Origin: Lachnospiraceae bacterium
Lineage (GTDB): Bacteria; Bacillota; Clostridia; Lachnospirales; Lachnospiraceae
Assembly: GCA_015057055.1 (NCBI GenBank)
Contig: SVFE01000003.1
Location: 1-64,000 of the forward strand
Length of the DNA: 64,000 nucleotides
Direction: 5' to 3'
The translations under genes were made by a program, and so were the position numbers. Shown piece by piece: positions 38,731-47,851 of the stretch. Under the pieces are notes generated by a model that saw only the letters and a program-made list of their open reading frames with translations, was not told the DNA's origin and ran no database searches. How positions within the stretch are numbered: position 1 is the first letter of the stretch; each line of letters starts with the position of its first letter.

Positions 38731-38771
38731 CAAAAAATTAGCGTGTAACGTCGTTTCCTGTCGTTACACGC
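38731..38771 (-). terminator. Terminator after the aquaporin gene
   Basis: On the minus strand GCGTGTAACG (38771-38762) pairs with CGTTACACGC (38750-38741), followed by TAATTTTTTG. Confidence 0.85.
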
Positions 38772-38866
38772 TGTATTATCTCATTTTTTCGGGATTTGGT
38801 CAATGTTTTGCATCCCATATACGGGCAAAATATTGACGGATTATTCCGATAATATGCTGTTTATCG

Positions 38867-39553
38867 TTATTTTTCCAGGTACTTGTATACCAGTGCGGCA
38901 AGGGCTGCGCCCAGCAAAGGACCAACGATGAATACCCAAAGACATGCGATGGGAGCAGTGTTACCCGTGATTGCGGCAACCACGGCGGGACCAAAGCTTC
39001 TGGCGGGATTTACGCTGGTGCCGGTAAGCCCGATACCGAGAATGTGTACCAGTGTCAGGGTAAGACCGATGATTAAGCCGCCAAAGGAACCGTGACCGGC
39101 TTTTTTGCTGGTAACACCCAAAATGGTCATTACAAAGATAAAGGTAAGTACAACTTCTACCAAAAGTCCGGCAACGACGCTGCCGTTAACGCCTGCTAAG
39201 CCGTTGGAACCAAAACCGCCGGTCATATCCGTAACGCCACCAAGACCGAAGATGGCTGCAAGGATACCTGCGCCGGCAAGTGCACCGAGGCACTGGCTGA
39301 TTACATATCCTGCAAAGTCTTTTGCTGTGATTTGACCGCTCATGAGAACGCCCAGTGATACGGCCGGGTTAATGTGACATCCGGAAATGTTTCCTACGCA
39401 ATATGCCATGCCCACAATAACAAGGCCAAATGCCAGTGCGGTCAAAAGATAACCGCTTCCGCTTGCGGCGTCGCATCCTACCAGCATTGCGGTACCGCAT
39501 CCTAAAGTAACAAGAACTGCTGTGCCGATAAATTCGGCGATAAATTTTTTCAT
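38867..39553 (-). CDS. aqpZ: Aquaporin Z-like water channel
   Basis: A 228-residue MIP-family channel with six membrane helices and two half-helices bearing the signature 'HINPAVSLG' and 'TSVNPARSFGPA'. The arginine after the second NPA and a histidine in helix five ('LTLTLVHILGIGLTG') match the narrow, water-selective filter of AqpZ rather than a glycerol facilitator, which would have Gly and a longer loop at these points. AGGAGG lies upstream on the minus strand. It has its own terminator. It would equilibrate water across the cytoplasmic membrane during osmotic shifts. Confidence 0.9.
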   Translation of the reverse strand: MKKFIAEFIGTAVLVTLGCGTAMLVGCDAASGSGYLLTALAFGLVIVGMAYCVGNISGCHINPAVSLGVLMSGQITAKDFAGYVISQCLGALAGAGILAAIFGLGGVTDMTGGFGSNGLAGVNGSVVAGLLVEVVLTFIFVMTILGVTSKKAGHGSFGGLIIGLTLTLVHILGIGLTGTSVNPARSFGPAVVAAITGNTAPIACLWVFIVGPLLGAALAALVYKYLEK

Positions 39554-39626
39554 GGGGATTTCCTCCTTGGTTTGTGTTTTCTTATCTTAGTAAATATCGG
39601 ATGAAAACGCAAAAAACTTAAGGCAG

Positions 39627-40580
39627 TTAAATGTATTTCAGTAGTTCTTCCCGGACACCGTCCATGCGAGCATCGGCAATTCCAAAGTCCATTTCCTTAT
39701 AAGTCCAAATGCTACGGGCAATGTTGTATTTTTCAAAAACACTGTTGATGCAGCGAAGCCATTTGAGTGCATCCTCCGGATTGGCAACATCAATAACGCC
39801 GTATTCGCCGCAGTATAAGCCGGTGTGATTGTCCGCAGCCGCTTTTAATGCCGGAGCGAAAAGTTCTTCAAAGAATTCCGGCGTGATGTTGGCCTCCTCA
39901 AAGGTATAGCGTTCTTCCTGTACAACGTCATTGGTCCAGTAAGCTCCCTGGTGGGTGAAGAACAGCGGGTCGTAGCAGTGGAAATTATAAACCACCTTAT
40001 CGTCGTAAGGTGCAGCAAGGTCAGGAAGGGATTTGGCACTGTTGTTCCAATAACTGCCGACCAAAATAATGATGTCCGGTGCATGCTGACGAATCCGGCG
40101 GATACATTCATAGGAAATCCGGTTCCATGCGTCAATAAAATCTTTGTCGGTAACCTCATTTAAAAGTTCAAAAACTACACGGTCGTGGAGATGACCGTAG
40201 CGCTTGGCCATTTGCTCCCAAAGGGCGTAGAAGCGTTCCTGCAGTTTTTCGTTTTCAAAAAAACCGGACTCGGATTCGCCGTAGTAATCAAAGGAAAAAC
40301 CGGCAGTCTTATGCAAATCCAGAACGGTATGCAAGGAATATTTCTTACAAAGCTCCAATGCATTGTCAATTAAAGCAAATCCCTCCTCTTTGTAAGTGCC
40401 GTCATCATTTTCCAAAATATTGTAGTCGAAGGGGATGCGTACATGGTCTGCGCCCCAGGATGCAACCGTGGCAAAATCCTTTTCTTCAATAAAGTGGCGC
40501 AGCCTGTCGTCGCTGTAATCGCACTGGGAAAGCCAGCCGCCCAAATTGATTCCTTTTAAAAACCCTTTTTCTCTTAACAT
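39627..40580 (-). CDS. Glycoside hydrolase family 5 (cellulase-type) enzyme
   Basis: A 317-residue GH5 (beta/alpha)8-barrel enzyme. 'KGINLGGWL' opens it, 'WGADHVRIPFDYN' carries the conserved Arg, 'VFELLNEV' contains the acid/base Glu and 'GLYCGEYGV' the nucleophile Glu; the catalytic pair is intact. There is no signal peptide, so it acts in the cytosol on imported oligosaccharides, as an exo-beta-glucanase or beta-glucosidase-type enzyme. The size is that of a lone catalytic domain. It is divergent from an AraC regulator, with paired direct repeats between them, so it is probably induced by a sugar sensed through that regulator. Confidence 0.85.
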   Translation of the reverse strand: MLREKGFLKGINLGGWLSQCDYSDDRLRHFIEEKDFATVASWGADHVRIPFDYNILENDDGTYKEEGFALIDNALELCKKYSLHTVLDLHKTAGFSFDYYGESESGFFENEKLQERFYALWEQMAKRYGHLHDRVVFELLNEVTDKDFIDAWNRISYECIRRIRQHAPDIIILVGSYWNNSAKSLPDLAAPYDDKVVYNFHCYDPLFFTHQGAYWTNDVVQEERYTFEEANITPEFFEELFAPALKAAADNHTGLYCGEYGVIDVANPEDALKWLRCINSVFEKYNIARSIWTYKEMDFGIADARMDGVREELLKYI

Positions 40581-40675
40581 AAATAAATACCTTCCTTTTC
40601 TGAAAATTAACCCGCGAAATTGCGGCCCCCGAGTTGATAATTCTAAGATATATTATTTTTGAAAAAAGAAATATC

Positions 40676-40708
40676 AAAATATTGTTGTTTGTGTTAAAAT
40701 ATTGTTGT
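40676..40708. promoter_or_regulatory. Paired direct repeats in the GH5-AraC divergent region
   Basis: AAAATATTGTTGT occurs twice (40676-40688 and 40696-40708), 20 bp apart, about two helical turns. This is the usual form of an AraC-family binding site, and it lies in the divergent intergenic region upstream of the AraC gene at 40731. Confidence 0.65.
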
Positions 40709-40730
40709 ATTTGAAAAAGGTGAGGGAAAT

Positions 40731-41480
40731 ATGAGTATTAAGAAAAAATTGGCATATAAAGAATTCATTAACAGGGAGTATGGCATATCCCACATGCCCT
40801 ACGAAGAGGAACGGAAATTTTTCTCCTGTATCCGGGAAGGGGATGAAGAGGGCGTGCGACGTCAGTTCCGGCCTTTGGGCGGTGAGAAAATGGGGCGCCT
40901 TAGCAGGGACAACGTGCAGAATCTGAAATATCATTTTGCGATTACGGTGGCTTTTATTACAAGAGCCTGCATCCAGGGCGGAATGGAAATGGAGGAAGCG
41001 TACAATCTCAGCGACATTTATATTACGGCAGCGGATGAGTGCAAAACGGAAAAAGCGATTCAAAGGATTCACAAAGAAACGGTAGATGCTTATGTAGCTT
41101 CCATGAAAAAATTGCGCAGAAAGAATCGTTATTCCAGAGTTGTGTCCGGATGTATGGATTATGTGTACGATCATTTGCATACCAAAATATTGCTTTCCGA
41201 TATTGCGGATTATTTGGGGTTGAGCCCCTCTTATGTTTCCAGGCAATTTCAAAAAGAGGCGGGAATTGCTTTGTCGGAGTATATCACGGAAAAACGTATT
41301 GCAGCGGCCAAAAATATGCTGCTTTATTCCGAATATTCCATCAGTGAAATTGCTCAGTATCTTTGCTTCGGAACGGAGAGTTACTTCATTATGGTGTTCC
41401 GTAAAAAGGTGGGAGAGACGCCCGGAAAATACCGAAAAAACAATTATCGGAATGAAGCGGCGGAAGGCACCATAAAATGA
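40731..41480 (+). CDS. AraC family transcriptional regulator
   Basis: A 249-residue regulator. The N-terminal ~140 residues are helical ('YEEERKFFSCIREGDEEGVRRQF', 'NLKYHFAITVAFITRACIQGGM') and match the small sensor domain seen in many Lachnospiraceae AraC proteins beside glycosidase genes. The C-terminal double helix-turn-helix is clear: 'KILLSDIADYLGLSPSYVSRQFQKEAG' and 'YSISEIAQYLCFGTESYFIMVFRKKVGETPGKYR' in pieces. Divergent from the GH5 gene. Expected to act on the paired repeats in between. Confidence 0.85.
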   Translation: MSIKKKLAYKEFINREYGISHMPYEEERKFFSCIREGDEEGVRRQFRPLGGEKMGRLSRDNVQNLKYHFAITVAFITRACIQGGMEMEEAYNLSDIYITAADECKTEKAIQRIHKETVDAYVASMKKLRRKNRYSRVVSGCMDYVYDHLHTKILLSDIADYLGLSPSYVSRQFQKEAGIALSEYITEKRIAAAKNMLLYSEYSISEIAQYLCFGTESYFIMVFRKKVGETPGKYRKNNYRNEAAEGTIK

Positions 41481-41510
41481 TAGGGAAGAACCTTCGGAGT
41501 TTTTATAGAC

Positions 41511-42116
41511 ATGATGAATTATCTTTGGGGAGGCATGATTTTGCTGGGCATCCTTTGGGCTTTTTTTTCGGGGCGCATGGATGCGGTATCGGATGCGGCG
41601 TTGACCGGGGCAGAAGATGCGGTGGGATTATGCATCACGATGCTGGGCGTTATGTGTATGTGGACCGGTCTGATGGAGATTGCCCGGGCAGCCGGAATTG
41701 TAGAGAAATTATCCGGGGGCATTTCCCCGGCTATGCAAAAGTTGTTTCCCGGGGTGCCGCCGGGGAGTAAGGCAGAAGAATACATTTCCCTCAACGTGAT
41801 TGCCAATGTTTTGGGACTTGGCTGGGCGGCTACGCCTGCCGGGCTCAAAGCAATGAAAGAATTGGATGTACTTCGGGAAAAACGGGGGCTTCCGAAGGGG
41901 ATTGCCACGAAGGATATGTGTAATTTTCTGATTTTTAATATCTCTTCCTTGCAACTGATACCGGTGAATCTCATCGCCTACCGGAGCCAGTACGGCTCGG
42001 AAAATCCCACCGGAATCATTGCACCGGCGATTCTGGCAACGCTTTGCTCGACCCTTGTGGCAGTGGTGTTTATTTTGTTGGTGAACCGCTTTTACAAGGA
42101 AGGAGGAGATGCGTGA
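41511..42116 (+). CDS. spmA: Spore maturation protein A
   Basis: A 201-residue membrane protein of the nucleoside-recognition (Gate) fold, as in Bacillus SpmA. Landmarks are 'LWGGMILLGILWAFFSGR', 'GLMEIARAAGIVEKLSG', 'NVIANVLGLGWAATPAGLKAMKEL' and 'NFLIFNISSLQLIPVNLIAYR'. SpmA and SpmB are needed for normal core dehydration of spores, possibly by moving a solute. The ribosome-binding site is weak (GGAG at 41496); ATG 41514 is an equal alternative. The stop overlaps the spmB start by one base. Its presence implies an endospore-forming ancestry. Confidence 0.9.
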   Translation: MMNYLWGGMILLGILWAFFSGRMDAVSDAALTGAEDAVGLCITMLGVMCMWTGLMEIARAAGIVEKLSGGISPAMQKLFPGVPPGSKAEEYISLNVIANVLGLGWAATPAGLKAMKELDVLREKRGLPKGIATKDMCNFLIFNISSLQLIPVNLIAYRSQYGSENPTGIIAPAILATLCSTLVAVVFILLVNRFYKEGGDA

Positions 42117-42643
42117 TGGATTATTTGATTCGTATCTCCGGTATGATCTTGCCCATGGTGATTGTGGGCGTTGTGGCAGCGGGACTTTGGAAAAAACAGG
42201 ATGTATATACGCTGTTTATCAAAGGTGCGGAAGACGGAATGCGTACGGTTGCCGGCATATTACCGACCCTGGTGGGACTTATGGTGGCGGTAGGAATTCT
42301 TCGAGCGTCCGGTTTTTTGGATTTTTTGGCGGCAGTCATCGCGCCTTTCGGGAAAATAATTTGTCTTCCGGGAGAAGTGGTGCCGTTTTTATTGGTAAAG
42401 ATGTTTTCGTCGTCGGCGGCAACGGGGCTTGCTCTTGATTTGTTTGCTTCCTATGGTACGGATTCATATATCGGGACTCTGGTTTCCCTAGCGATGGCAT
42501 CCACGGAAACCATTTTTTATACCATGAGTGTTTACTTTCTTGCGGTAAACGTGAGTAAGTCTCGTTATACGCTTTTGGGGGCTCTGCTGGCAACCTTTGC
42601 GGGAATTGGAGCCAGTGTGTGGATTGCACTTGCGATGCAGTAA
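42116..42643 (+). CDS. spmB: Spore maturation protein B
   Basis: A 175-residue partner of SpmA with the same nucleoside-recognition fold: 'SGMILPMVIVGVVAAGLWKKQDVYTLFIKGAEDGM' region, 'LVGLMVAVGILRASGFLD', 'LLVKMFSSSAATGLALDLF', 'STETIFYTMSVYF'. ATG 42116 follows AGGAGG and reuses the last base of the spmA stop (TGATG). SpmA and SpmB are each half of the related single-chain proteins of other bacteria, so they very likely form one complex in the inner spore membrane. Confidence 0.9.
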   Translation: MDYLIRISGMILPMVIVGVVAAGLWKKQDVYTLFIKGAEDGMRTVAGILPTLVGLMVAVGILRASGFLDFLAAVIAPFGKIICLPGEVVPFLLVKMFSSSAATGLALDLFASYGTDSYIGTLVSLAMASTETIFYTMSVYFLAVNVSKSRYTLLGALLATFAGIGASVWIALAMQ

Positions 42644-42710
42644 AAATACGATTAAAATAGAGGGGACAATCTTTTCAGAATCACAAAGGAAAAGAAAGGA
42701 AGAAAAAGAA

Positions 42711-43910
42711 ATGCAAAAAGCGAAAAATATACGGAGTCGGATTTGCTCGATTATTGAAGTAGGCAGCGATTTGGATTATGCCAGCCGAGCATATGATATT
42801 GTTAATGCTGTTTCAATTGTACTGAATGTAGCGGCGAGTATAATTTTTACCTACGAAAATATGCGCCTCCGATATGGTGCGGCAATTTTGCTGGTAGAAA
42901 ATATTACGGTGGCTTTCTTTTGCATTGACTATATTTTGCGTGTGTTTACAGCAAAATATGCCTATCCGGAAGAGACGGAAGTTTATTCCATCTTAAAATA
43001 TGTGATTTCCTTCTGGGGCATAATCGACCTTCTTTCCTTCCTGCCATATTATTTGCCGATATTTTTCCCGGGAGGTGCTGTGGCATTTCGATTAATCAGA
43101 ATCATACGAATTTTCAGGCTTTTTCGAATCAACGCATATCAGGATTCCCTTAGTGTAATTACGGAAGTCCTCAAGGGAAAACGGCAACAGTTGATTTCCT
43201 CTGTTTTTATTATTGTAGTTTTGATGATTGGATCGAGTTTGTGCATGTACAGTCTGGAACACGAAGCACAACCGGAAGTTTTTTCCAATGCTTTTTCCGG
43301 TATTTGGTGGGCAACTTCAACGCTTTTGACAGTGGGGTATGGTGATATTTATCCGATTACCACATGGGGAAAAATATTTGGAATAATTATTTCCTTTCTG
43401 GGTGTGGGGATGGTGGCAATCCCTACCGGTATTATATCGGCGGGATTTGTCAGTCAGTATTCCTCTATCAAACGTCGAGAGGAATATGGCTACGAAGAAG
43501 ACTTAAATTTTATTAAAATTGTGGTTGGGAAAAACAGTATATGGAAGAACAAACAAGTAAAAGAATTGCTTTTGCCGGAAGGACTGATACTTTCCGTAAT
43601 TATGCGCGATGGTGAATATTTAATTCCCAGAGGGGATGTAGTGCTTTGCGAGGAAGATGTGGTGGTTATAGGGGCAGAACCGCTGGAAGGTGGACTGCCT
43701 ATTCGATTGAAGGAAATTGTGCTTCAGAGCCAGAACCCCTGGGTGGGCTGCAGAATCAAAGAACTCGATATTTCCAAACATTCGCTTATCATTATGATTA
43801 AGCGCGGAAAGAGAACCATGGTGCCGGACGGAAATACGATATTGAAAGTCGGAGATAAAGTTTTTATGCATTCCAAGCTGCATTTGAAAGCAGAAGAAAT
43901 AGAGGTGTAA
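42711..43910 (+). CDS. Voltage-gated-type potassium channel with two RCK-C domains
   Basis: A 399-residue six-helix channel. The S4 segment 'FRLIRIIRIFRLFRI' has Arg every third residue, the selectivity filter is TVGYGD (residues 207-212), and S6 ends in 'GMVAIPTGIISAGFV'. Two cytosolic TrkA-C/RCK-C-type domains follow (about 260-330 and 330-399, each with 'SLIIMIKRG...VPDG' or 'LILSVIMRDG...IPRGD'). RCK-C domains often bind c-di-AMP or other nucleotides in Firmicutes, which may gate this channel; that is inference. I chose ATG 42711 after AGGAAG, over ATG 42597, which would begin inside spmB. Confidence 0.9.
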   Translation: MQKAKNIRSRICSIIEVGSDLDYASRAYDIVNAVSIVLNVAASIIFTYENMRLRYGAAILLVENITVAFFCIDYILRVFTAKYAYPEETEVYSILKYVISFWGIIDLLSFLPYYLPIFFPGGAVAFRLIRIIRIFRLFRINAYQDSLSVITEVLKGKRQQLISSVFIIVVLMIGSSLCMYSLEHEAQPEVFSNAFSGIWWATSTLLTVGYGDIYPITTWGKIFGIIISFLGVGMVAIPTGIISAGFVSQYSSIKRREEYGYEEDLNFIKIVVGKNSIWKNKQVKELLLPEGLILSVIMRDGEYLIPRGDVVLCEEDVVVIGAEPLEGGLPIRLKEIVLQSQNPWVGCRIKELDISKHSLIIMIKRGKRTMVPDGNTILKVGDKVFMHSKLHLKAEEIEV

Positions 43911-43911
43911 G

Positions 43912-44454
43912 ATGCCGGAAAAAAGTAAATATGTTGAGCCGGTATATCCGCTGAACGGGCAGGATACGGAACCGTTTAAAGGGATACCGTTTGGCCGCAG
44001 TAATCTCGGAAAAAGCGGCTGCGGTGTGCTGGCGGTGTGTAATGCCTTATGGATTCTCGGCTATGATGCGGATTTACAAAGTGTAAAAAAATGGTTTGAA
44101 AAAAATGGTCTTGTATTTGGCGCGGTCTGGGGTGTCCGCGCCAAAAGTGTGGCAAAATTTCTTCGCCTGCAGGGACTTACGATTTGGGAAAAGCCTCGAA
44201 ACAGTACGTATGATAAAGAACTGGAAAGGGCGGATTGTGCTATTTTGATGTACTTTTGGCGCCGGGGCAAAAACTGCGGCGGTCATTATGTCACCTTGAA
44301 AAAAACGGAGGAAGGCGTGCTGATTTACAATTTGTACCGCAACAGCAAACAGACCTATCGGTTTGCAAGCGTGGATGAATTTCTGCGCAAAAATTATAAA
44401 AAAGCGGCGCTGCGAGTGTACTTTATCGACGGAAAAAAGGAAACGGGAGAATAA
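43912..44454 (+). CDS. Peptidase C39-like protein
   Basis: A 180-residue protein without signal peptide. 'LGKSGCGVLAVCNALWILG' carries Cys37, with a Gln/Asn preceding, and 'CGGHYVTLKKTEEGVLIYNLY' carries His125 and a downstream Asn, the order of a papain-like C39-type cysteine peptidase. C39 domains usually cleave double-glycine leader peptides of bacteriocins when joined to ABC exporters; here it stands alone, so it may be a general peptidase or hydrolase of the same fold. The start is two bases after the potassium-channel stop, so the two genes may be co-transcribed. Confidence 0.6.
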   Translation: MPEKSKYVEPVYPLNGQDTEPFKGIPFGRSNLGKSGCGVLAVCNALWILGYDADLQSVKKWFEKNGLVFGAVWGVRAKSVAKFLRLQGLTIWEKPRNSTYDKELERADCAILMYFWRRGKNCGGHYVTLKKTEEGVLIYNLYRNSKQTYRFASVDEFLRKNYKKAALRVYFIDGKKETGE

Positions 44455-44461
44455 AAGATTA

Positions 44462-45214
44462 GTGGACAAAAAAGAAAATCAAAAAAGTACAATGCGGCGG
44501 GATGCGTTTAAAGCGGCGTTTCCTTATACGATTCCCATATTTGCAGGATTTTGGTTTTTGGGACTTGCTTATGGGATTTATATGAATGTTTCGGGATTTT
44601 CTTTCGTCTATCCCATGATTATGAGTCTTGTGATTTTTGGAGGTTCCCTGGAATTTGTGGCGGTTTCGCTGATGCTGTCACCCTTTGCCCCGTTGCAAAC
44701 GCTGGTGGTGACCCTGATGATTCAGGCACGGCATTTGTTTTACGGAATTTCCATGCTGGATAAATACAAAGATATGGGGTGGAAGAGGGCATATCTGATT
44801 TTCGGTATGTGTGATGAGAGTTTTTCCATCAATTATACAGCTAAGATTCCGGAAGGCGTGGACAAGGGATGGTTTATGTTCTTTGTTACTCTTTTGAATC
44901 AGTTTTACTGGGTGTCCGGTTCTACCATTGGCGGTATTTTAGGGTCCTTCCTAACATTTGATACGGAAGGACTTGATTTCGTTATGACCGCCATGTTTGT
45001 GGTGATTTTTCTGGAGCAGTTTTGGAAGGAAAAGAAGCCCTATACGGCCTTGCTCGGAATTGTGTGTACGGCGGTGTGTCGGTGGATTTTCGGGGCGGAC
45101 TCCTTTTTGGTACCGGCAATGCTGTGCATATTGCTGCTTTTGACCTTGCTACGCGAGCACTTGGAAAAAACTGCTTATCCGGCAGAAGTTAAGGATGGAG
45201 GTGCATCGTTATGA
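44462..45214 (+). CDS. azlC: AzlC family branched-chain amino acid exporter subunit
   Basis: A 250-residue membrane protein of the AzlC family ('AAFPYTIPIFAGFWFLGLAYGI', 'VIFGGSLEFVAVSLML', 'LVVTLMIQARHLFYGISMLD', 'FGMCDESFSIN'). AzlC and the small AzlD form an exporter for branched-chain amino acids and analogues. I chose GTG 44462 as start, after GGGAGA; an internal ATG 44492 without a ribosome-binding site is the alternative. The stop overlaps azlD by four bases. Confidence 0.85.
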   Translation: MDKKENQKSTMRRDAFKAAFPYTIPIFAGFWFLGLAYGIYMNVSGFSFVYPMIMSLVIFGGSLEFVAVSLMLSPFAPLQTLVVTLMIQARHLFYGISMLDKYKDMGWKRAYLIFGMCDESFSINYTAKIPEGVDKGWFMFFVTLLNQFYWVSGSTIGGILGSFLTFDTEGLDFVMTAMFVVIFLEQFWKEKKPYTALLGIVCTAVCRWIFGADSFLVPAMLCILLLLTLLREHLEKTAYPAEVKDGGASL

Positions 45215-45537
45215 CGCTTGCAGAACAAATCATGACAATCGGAATATGCGCCTTAGGAACCATGCTTACCAGATTTTTGCCGTTTCTTATTTTTCCCGGA
45301 AAACGTGAGACGCCGAAGTATATCGTTTATTTGGGAAAAGCATTGCCGGCGGCAATTTTTGGTATGCTGGTGGTATATTGCCTGAAGAATGTGAACTTTA
45401 CCGCGGCACCTTATGGACTGGCTGAAATTATAGGAATCGGTGTTACGATTTTGCTGCATTTTTGGAAACGGAAAATGCTGTTGTCCATCGCAGGAGGCAC
45501 GGTTTGTTATATGCTCCTTGTGCAGTTTATTTTTTGA
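45211..45537 (+). CDS. azlD: AzlD family branched-chain amino acid exporter subunit
   Basis: A 108-residue, four-helix AzlD protein ('GICALGTMLTRFLPFLIF', 'YLGKALPAAIFGMLVVYCLK', 'LHFWKRKMLLSIAGGTVCYMLL'). It starts at ATG 45211, overlapping the azlC stop as ATGA, behind GGAGG. AzlCD are an obligate pair. No Lrp/AzlB regulator gene is next to them. The end overlaps by eleven bases the convergent membrane protein gene on the other strand. Confidence 0.9.
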   Translation: MTLAEQIMTIGICALGTMLTRFLPFLIFPGKRETPKYIVYLGKALPAAIFGMLVVYCLKNVNFTAAPYGLAEIIGIGVTILLHFWKRKMLLSIAGGTVCYMLLVQFIF

Positions 45538-46822
45538 GTTTAAAAAGAATGGTATTCAATACAGGACGTAGTAGCATGACGGCTAATACATAAACAAAAG
45601 GCAGCATATATATCATAAGGCGTGTCCATTCGCTGTAAGCGCCTGCGATGGTTGAAATCGGAACTAAGATTAAACCGCAAGATGTGCCTAAGAGAATAAA
45701 AGGACATTTTCGTTGTTTTAACCATTGTTTTATTGATAAAAAAATCCCGAAAAGTGAGAGAATGATGCCGTAACCTATACGGACGGGATTAAAGATTAAA
45801 CCAAGTAGATTTATTCCTGCTTTTGAGAAAGAAGAGGTGTAAGTAAATGCAGAATAATCGTGATCGAATTTTCTTACACAAGCAAAAACCATATTCTGTG
45901 CTAAATCGCAAAAATATTGAAATGGTCCTGTCATTAAACATTCTTTGGCAAAAGAGGAAGTGCCTATATTTTGTTCTTTCCAACTTTCTCCAAAGAGTGC
46001 CATAACTGCAGAAGTTGTATTATATCCAAGACTGTAGTCGTTATCGGTATAAATCGTGTCGATGACAGAGACTAATTGCTTGTCCGGATGATTTAAATAT
46101 AATCCGGTACGTAATGCATGTACAAGGGAATGCCGACTGGACAAATATGACATGGAGAATAAACCACAATGAATATAATTGTAGGTGCATTGAATAAGGA
46201 ATGAAAGCAGTAATAGAACTGACAAAGTGAGTAAAAAAATCGTTTGTTTTTTCTTTTCTTTATTGCATAGTAATACCAAGAGGGCAAGACAGATAATAGC
46301 GATTCCGTAAACAAAGAAAGCGGTTTTTGTCATGGTGGCTAAAAAGCAAGTGACAACAATTCCGATGGCACTACGATTTTCAAAATAAGTAAGCCAGCGG
46401 ACCGTAAAATAAATAAAAAAAACTGTTAATGACAACGTAAGCGATTCAGAAAGGATTATCGTGTTCCAAGAAATAATGGCAGGGCTGCACCCGTAAAAAA
46501 GTAATATTACAAGTGCAAGGTTTGTTTCGCCTTTTTCAAGTATACATAAAGTTTTATATAAAAAAATCAATGAGAGGTAGGATATAATAATTTGGGTAAG
46601 GACGATTCCTAAAGAGAAGTATTCTGGAAAAATAATTTGCCAAAAATCAATGATTAAGGGATAAAGGAACATACGAAAGCAAAGTTCCGGTTCCCAATTT
46701 ATATAGCTGTTGCTATCAGAATATGTTTGGCCCAAAATGACGTTTGAATAATAGAAAATTTGTACAAGCAAAATAAGCAGCATACAAATATAAAAATTTC
46801 TTTTTTTGGTTGAAATAGTCAT
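45527..46822 (-). CDS. Polytopic membrane protein, GT-C glycosyltransferase-like
   Basis: A 431-residue protein with roughly ten membrane helices. An extracytoplasmic first loop with 'YSDSNSYINWEPE' and 'FLYPLIIDFW' resembles the acidic first loop of GT-C (PMT-like) enzymes. Other parts are not specific. I chose ATG 46822, four bases after GGAGG on the minus strand, over ATG 46855. The gene is far AT-richer than its neighbours and overlaps azlD convergently, signs of recent insertion or relaxed selection. Function unproven: it may transfer sugars to surface polymers, or be a flippase-like protein. Confidence 0.5.
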   Translation of the reverse strand: MTISTKKRNFYICMLLILLVQIFYYSNVILGQTYSDSNSYINWEPELCFRMFLYPLIIDFWQIIFPEYFSLGIVLTQIIISYLSLIFLYKTLCILEKGETNLALVILLFYGCSPAIISWNTIILSESLTLSLTVFFIYFTVRWLTYFENRSAIGIVVTCFLATMTKTAFFVYGIAIICLALLVLLCNKEKKKQTIFLLTLSVLLLLSFLIQCTYNYIHCGLFSMSYLSSRHSLVHALRTGLYLNHPDKQLVSVIDTIYTDNDYSLGYNTTSAVMALFGESWKEQNIGTSSFAKECLMTGPFQYFCDLAQNMVFACVRKFDHDYSAFTYTSSFSKAGINLLGLIFNPVRIGYGIILSLFGIFLSIKQWLKQRKCPFILLGTSCGLILVPISTIAGAYSEWTRLMIYMLPFVYVLAVMLLRPVLNTILFKLKK

Positions 46823-46903
46823 GATTCCTCCGAGTAAATTTAATTTCGGAATCATTATAGTCTATTTCACTAATTTTCTTCAAGTAAAAAATGAGGTGAT
46901 ACA

Positions 46904-47830
46904 ATGCAGATTTATCTTGCGCCGATGCAAAGCGTTACGGGATATGTTTTTCGGAACGCATACCACAAACATTTTTGTGACGTGGATAAATATTTTACGC
47001 CCTTTCTTGCGGACCGGCGAATCGGTACGAAGGACAAAAATGAGATTTTGCCGGAGCACAATATCGGAATGCAGGTGGTACCGCAGATTCTGACCAATCG
47101 AAGCGATGTGTTTTTGGAAATTGCACAGCAGTTGCAGACATTTGGTTATGACACGGTGAATTTGAATCTGGGGTGTCCCTCCGGTACGGTGGTTGCAAAA
47201 AAGCGTGGGGCTGGCCTTCTTGGATATCCGGAGGAACTTCGACGTTTTTTGGATGAGATATTTGAAAAATGCCGGCTGAAAATTTCAGTAAAAACCCGCA
47301 TTGGTATAGAATCGGAAGAAGAGTGGGAATTGTTGTGGAAATTGTATCGGGAATTTCCCATGGAAGAATTGATTATTCATCCCCGCCTGCAAAAGGACCA
47401 GTACGGAAATGTTCCCCGGGTGGAGCTGTTTAAAGGGGCGCAGGAAGAAGTCGTATTTCCCTTGTGCTACAACGGAGATATTCATTCAAAGGCACAATAC
47501 GAGTCATTTGTTGCCGAAATCGGAAGGGACGTTCCGGTAATGCTGGGGCGCGGGATGATAAAAAATCCGGGGCTGGCGGGAGAAATCCGGGGGAAAGAAC
47601 GAATCAGTTTAAAAGTGTTGCGACGGTTTCATGACGATTTGTTGGCCGGGTACTGTGAAGTTCTGTGCGGAGACACCAATATTTTGTTTAAAATGAAAGA
47701 GGTCTGGGGGTATCTCGGAGCCTTCTTTTTGGAAATGCCGGAATGCGGGGAGGCAGAAAAAGCACTGAAAAAAATCAGGAAGTGTAAAACCTTAGCGGAA
47801 TATAAAGGTATCATAAACGGGCTTTTTTGA
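46904..47830 (+). CDS. dus: tRNA-dihydrouridine synthase
   Basis: A 308-residue FMN-dependent TIM-barrel Dus. 'YLAPMQSVTGYVFR' opens the barrel, 'DTVNLNLGCPSGTVVAKKRGAGLL' contains the catalytic Cys, 'ISVKTRIGI' and 'LIIHPRLQKDQY' the substrate Lys/His positions, and 'CYNGDI' plus 'VMLGRGMIKNPGL' bind the flavin phosphate. It reduces uridines in the tRNA D-loop using NADPH. Length is slightly below the ~320 norm. The start is behind GAGGTG. Nineteen bases later comes a Nudix gene, so both may be expressed together. Confidence 0.9.
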   Translation: MQIYLAPMQSVTGYVFRNAYHKHFCDVDKYFTPFLADRRIGTKDKNEILPEHNIGMQVVPQILTNRSDVFLEIAQQLQTFGYDTVNLNLGCPSGTVVAKKRGAGLLGYPEELRRFLDEIFEKCRLKISVKTRIGIESEEEWELLWKLYREFPMEELIIHPRLQKDQYGNVPRVELFKGAQEEVVFPLCYNGDIHSKAQYESFVAEIGRDVPVMLGRGMIKNPGLAGEIRGKERISLKVLRRFHDDLLAGYCEVLCGDTNILFKMKEVWGYLGAFFLEMPECGEAEKALKKIRKCKTLAEYKGIINGLF

Positions 47831-47851
47831 TTTGCTACGGAAAGGATAAGT

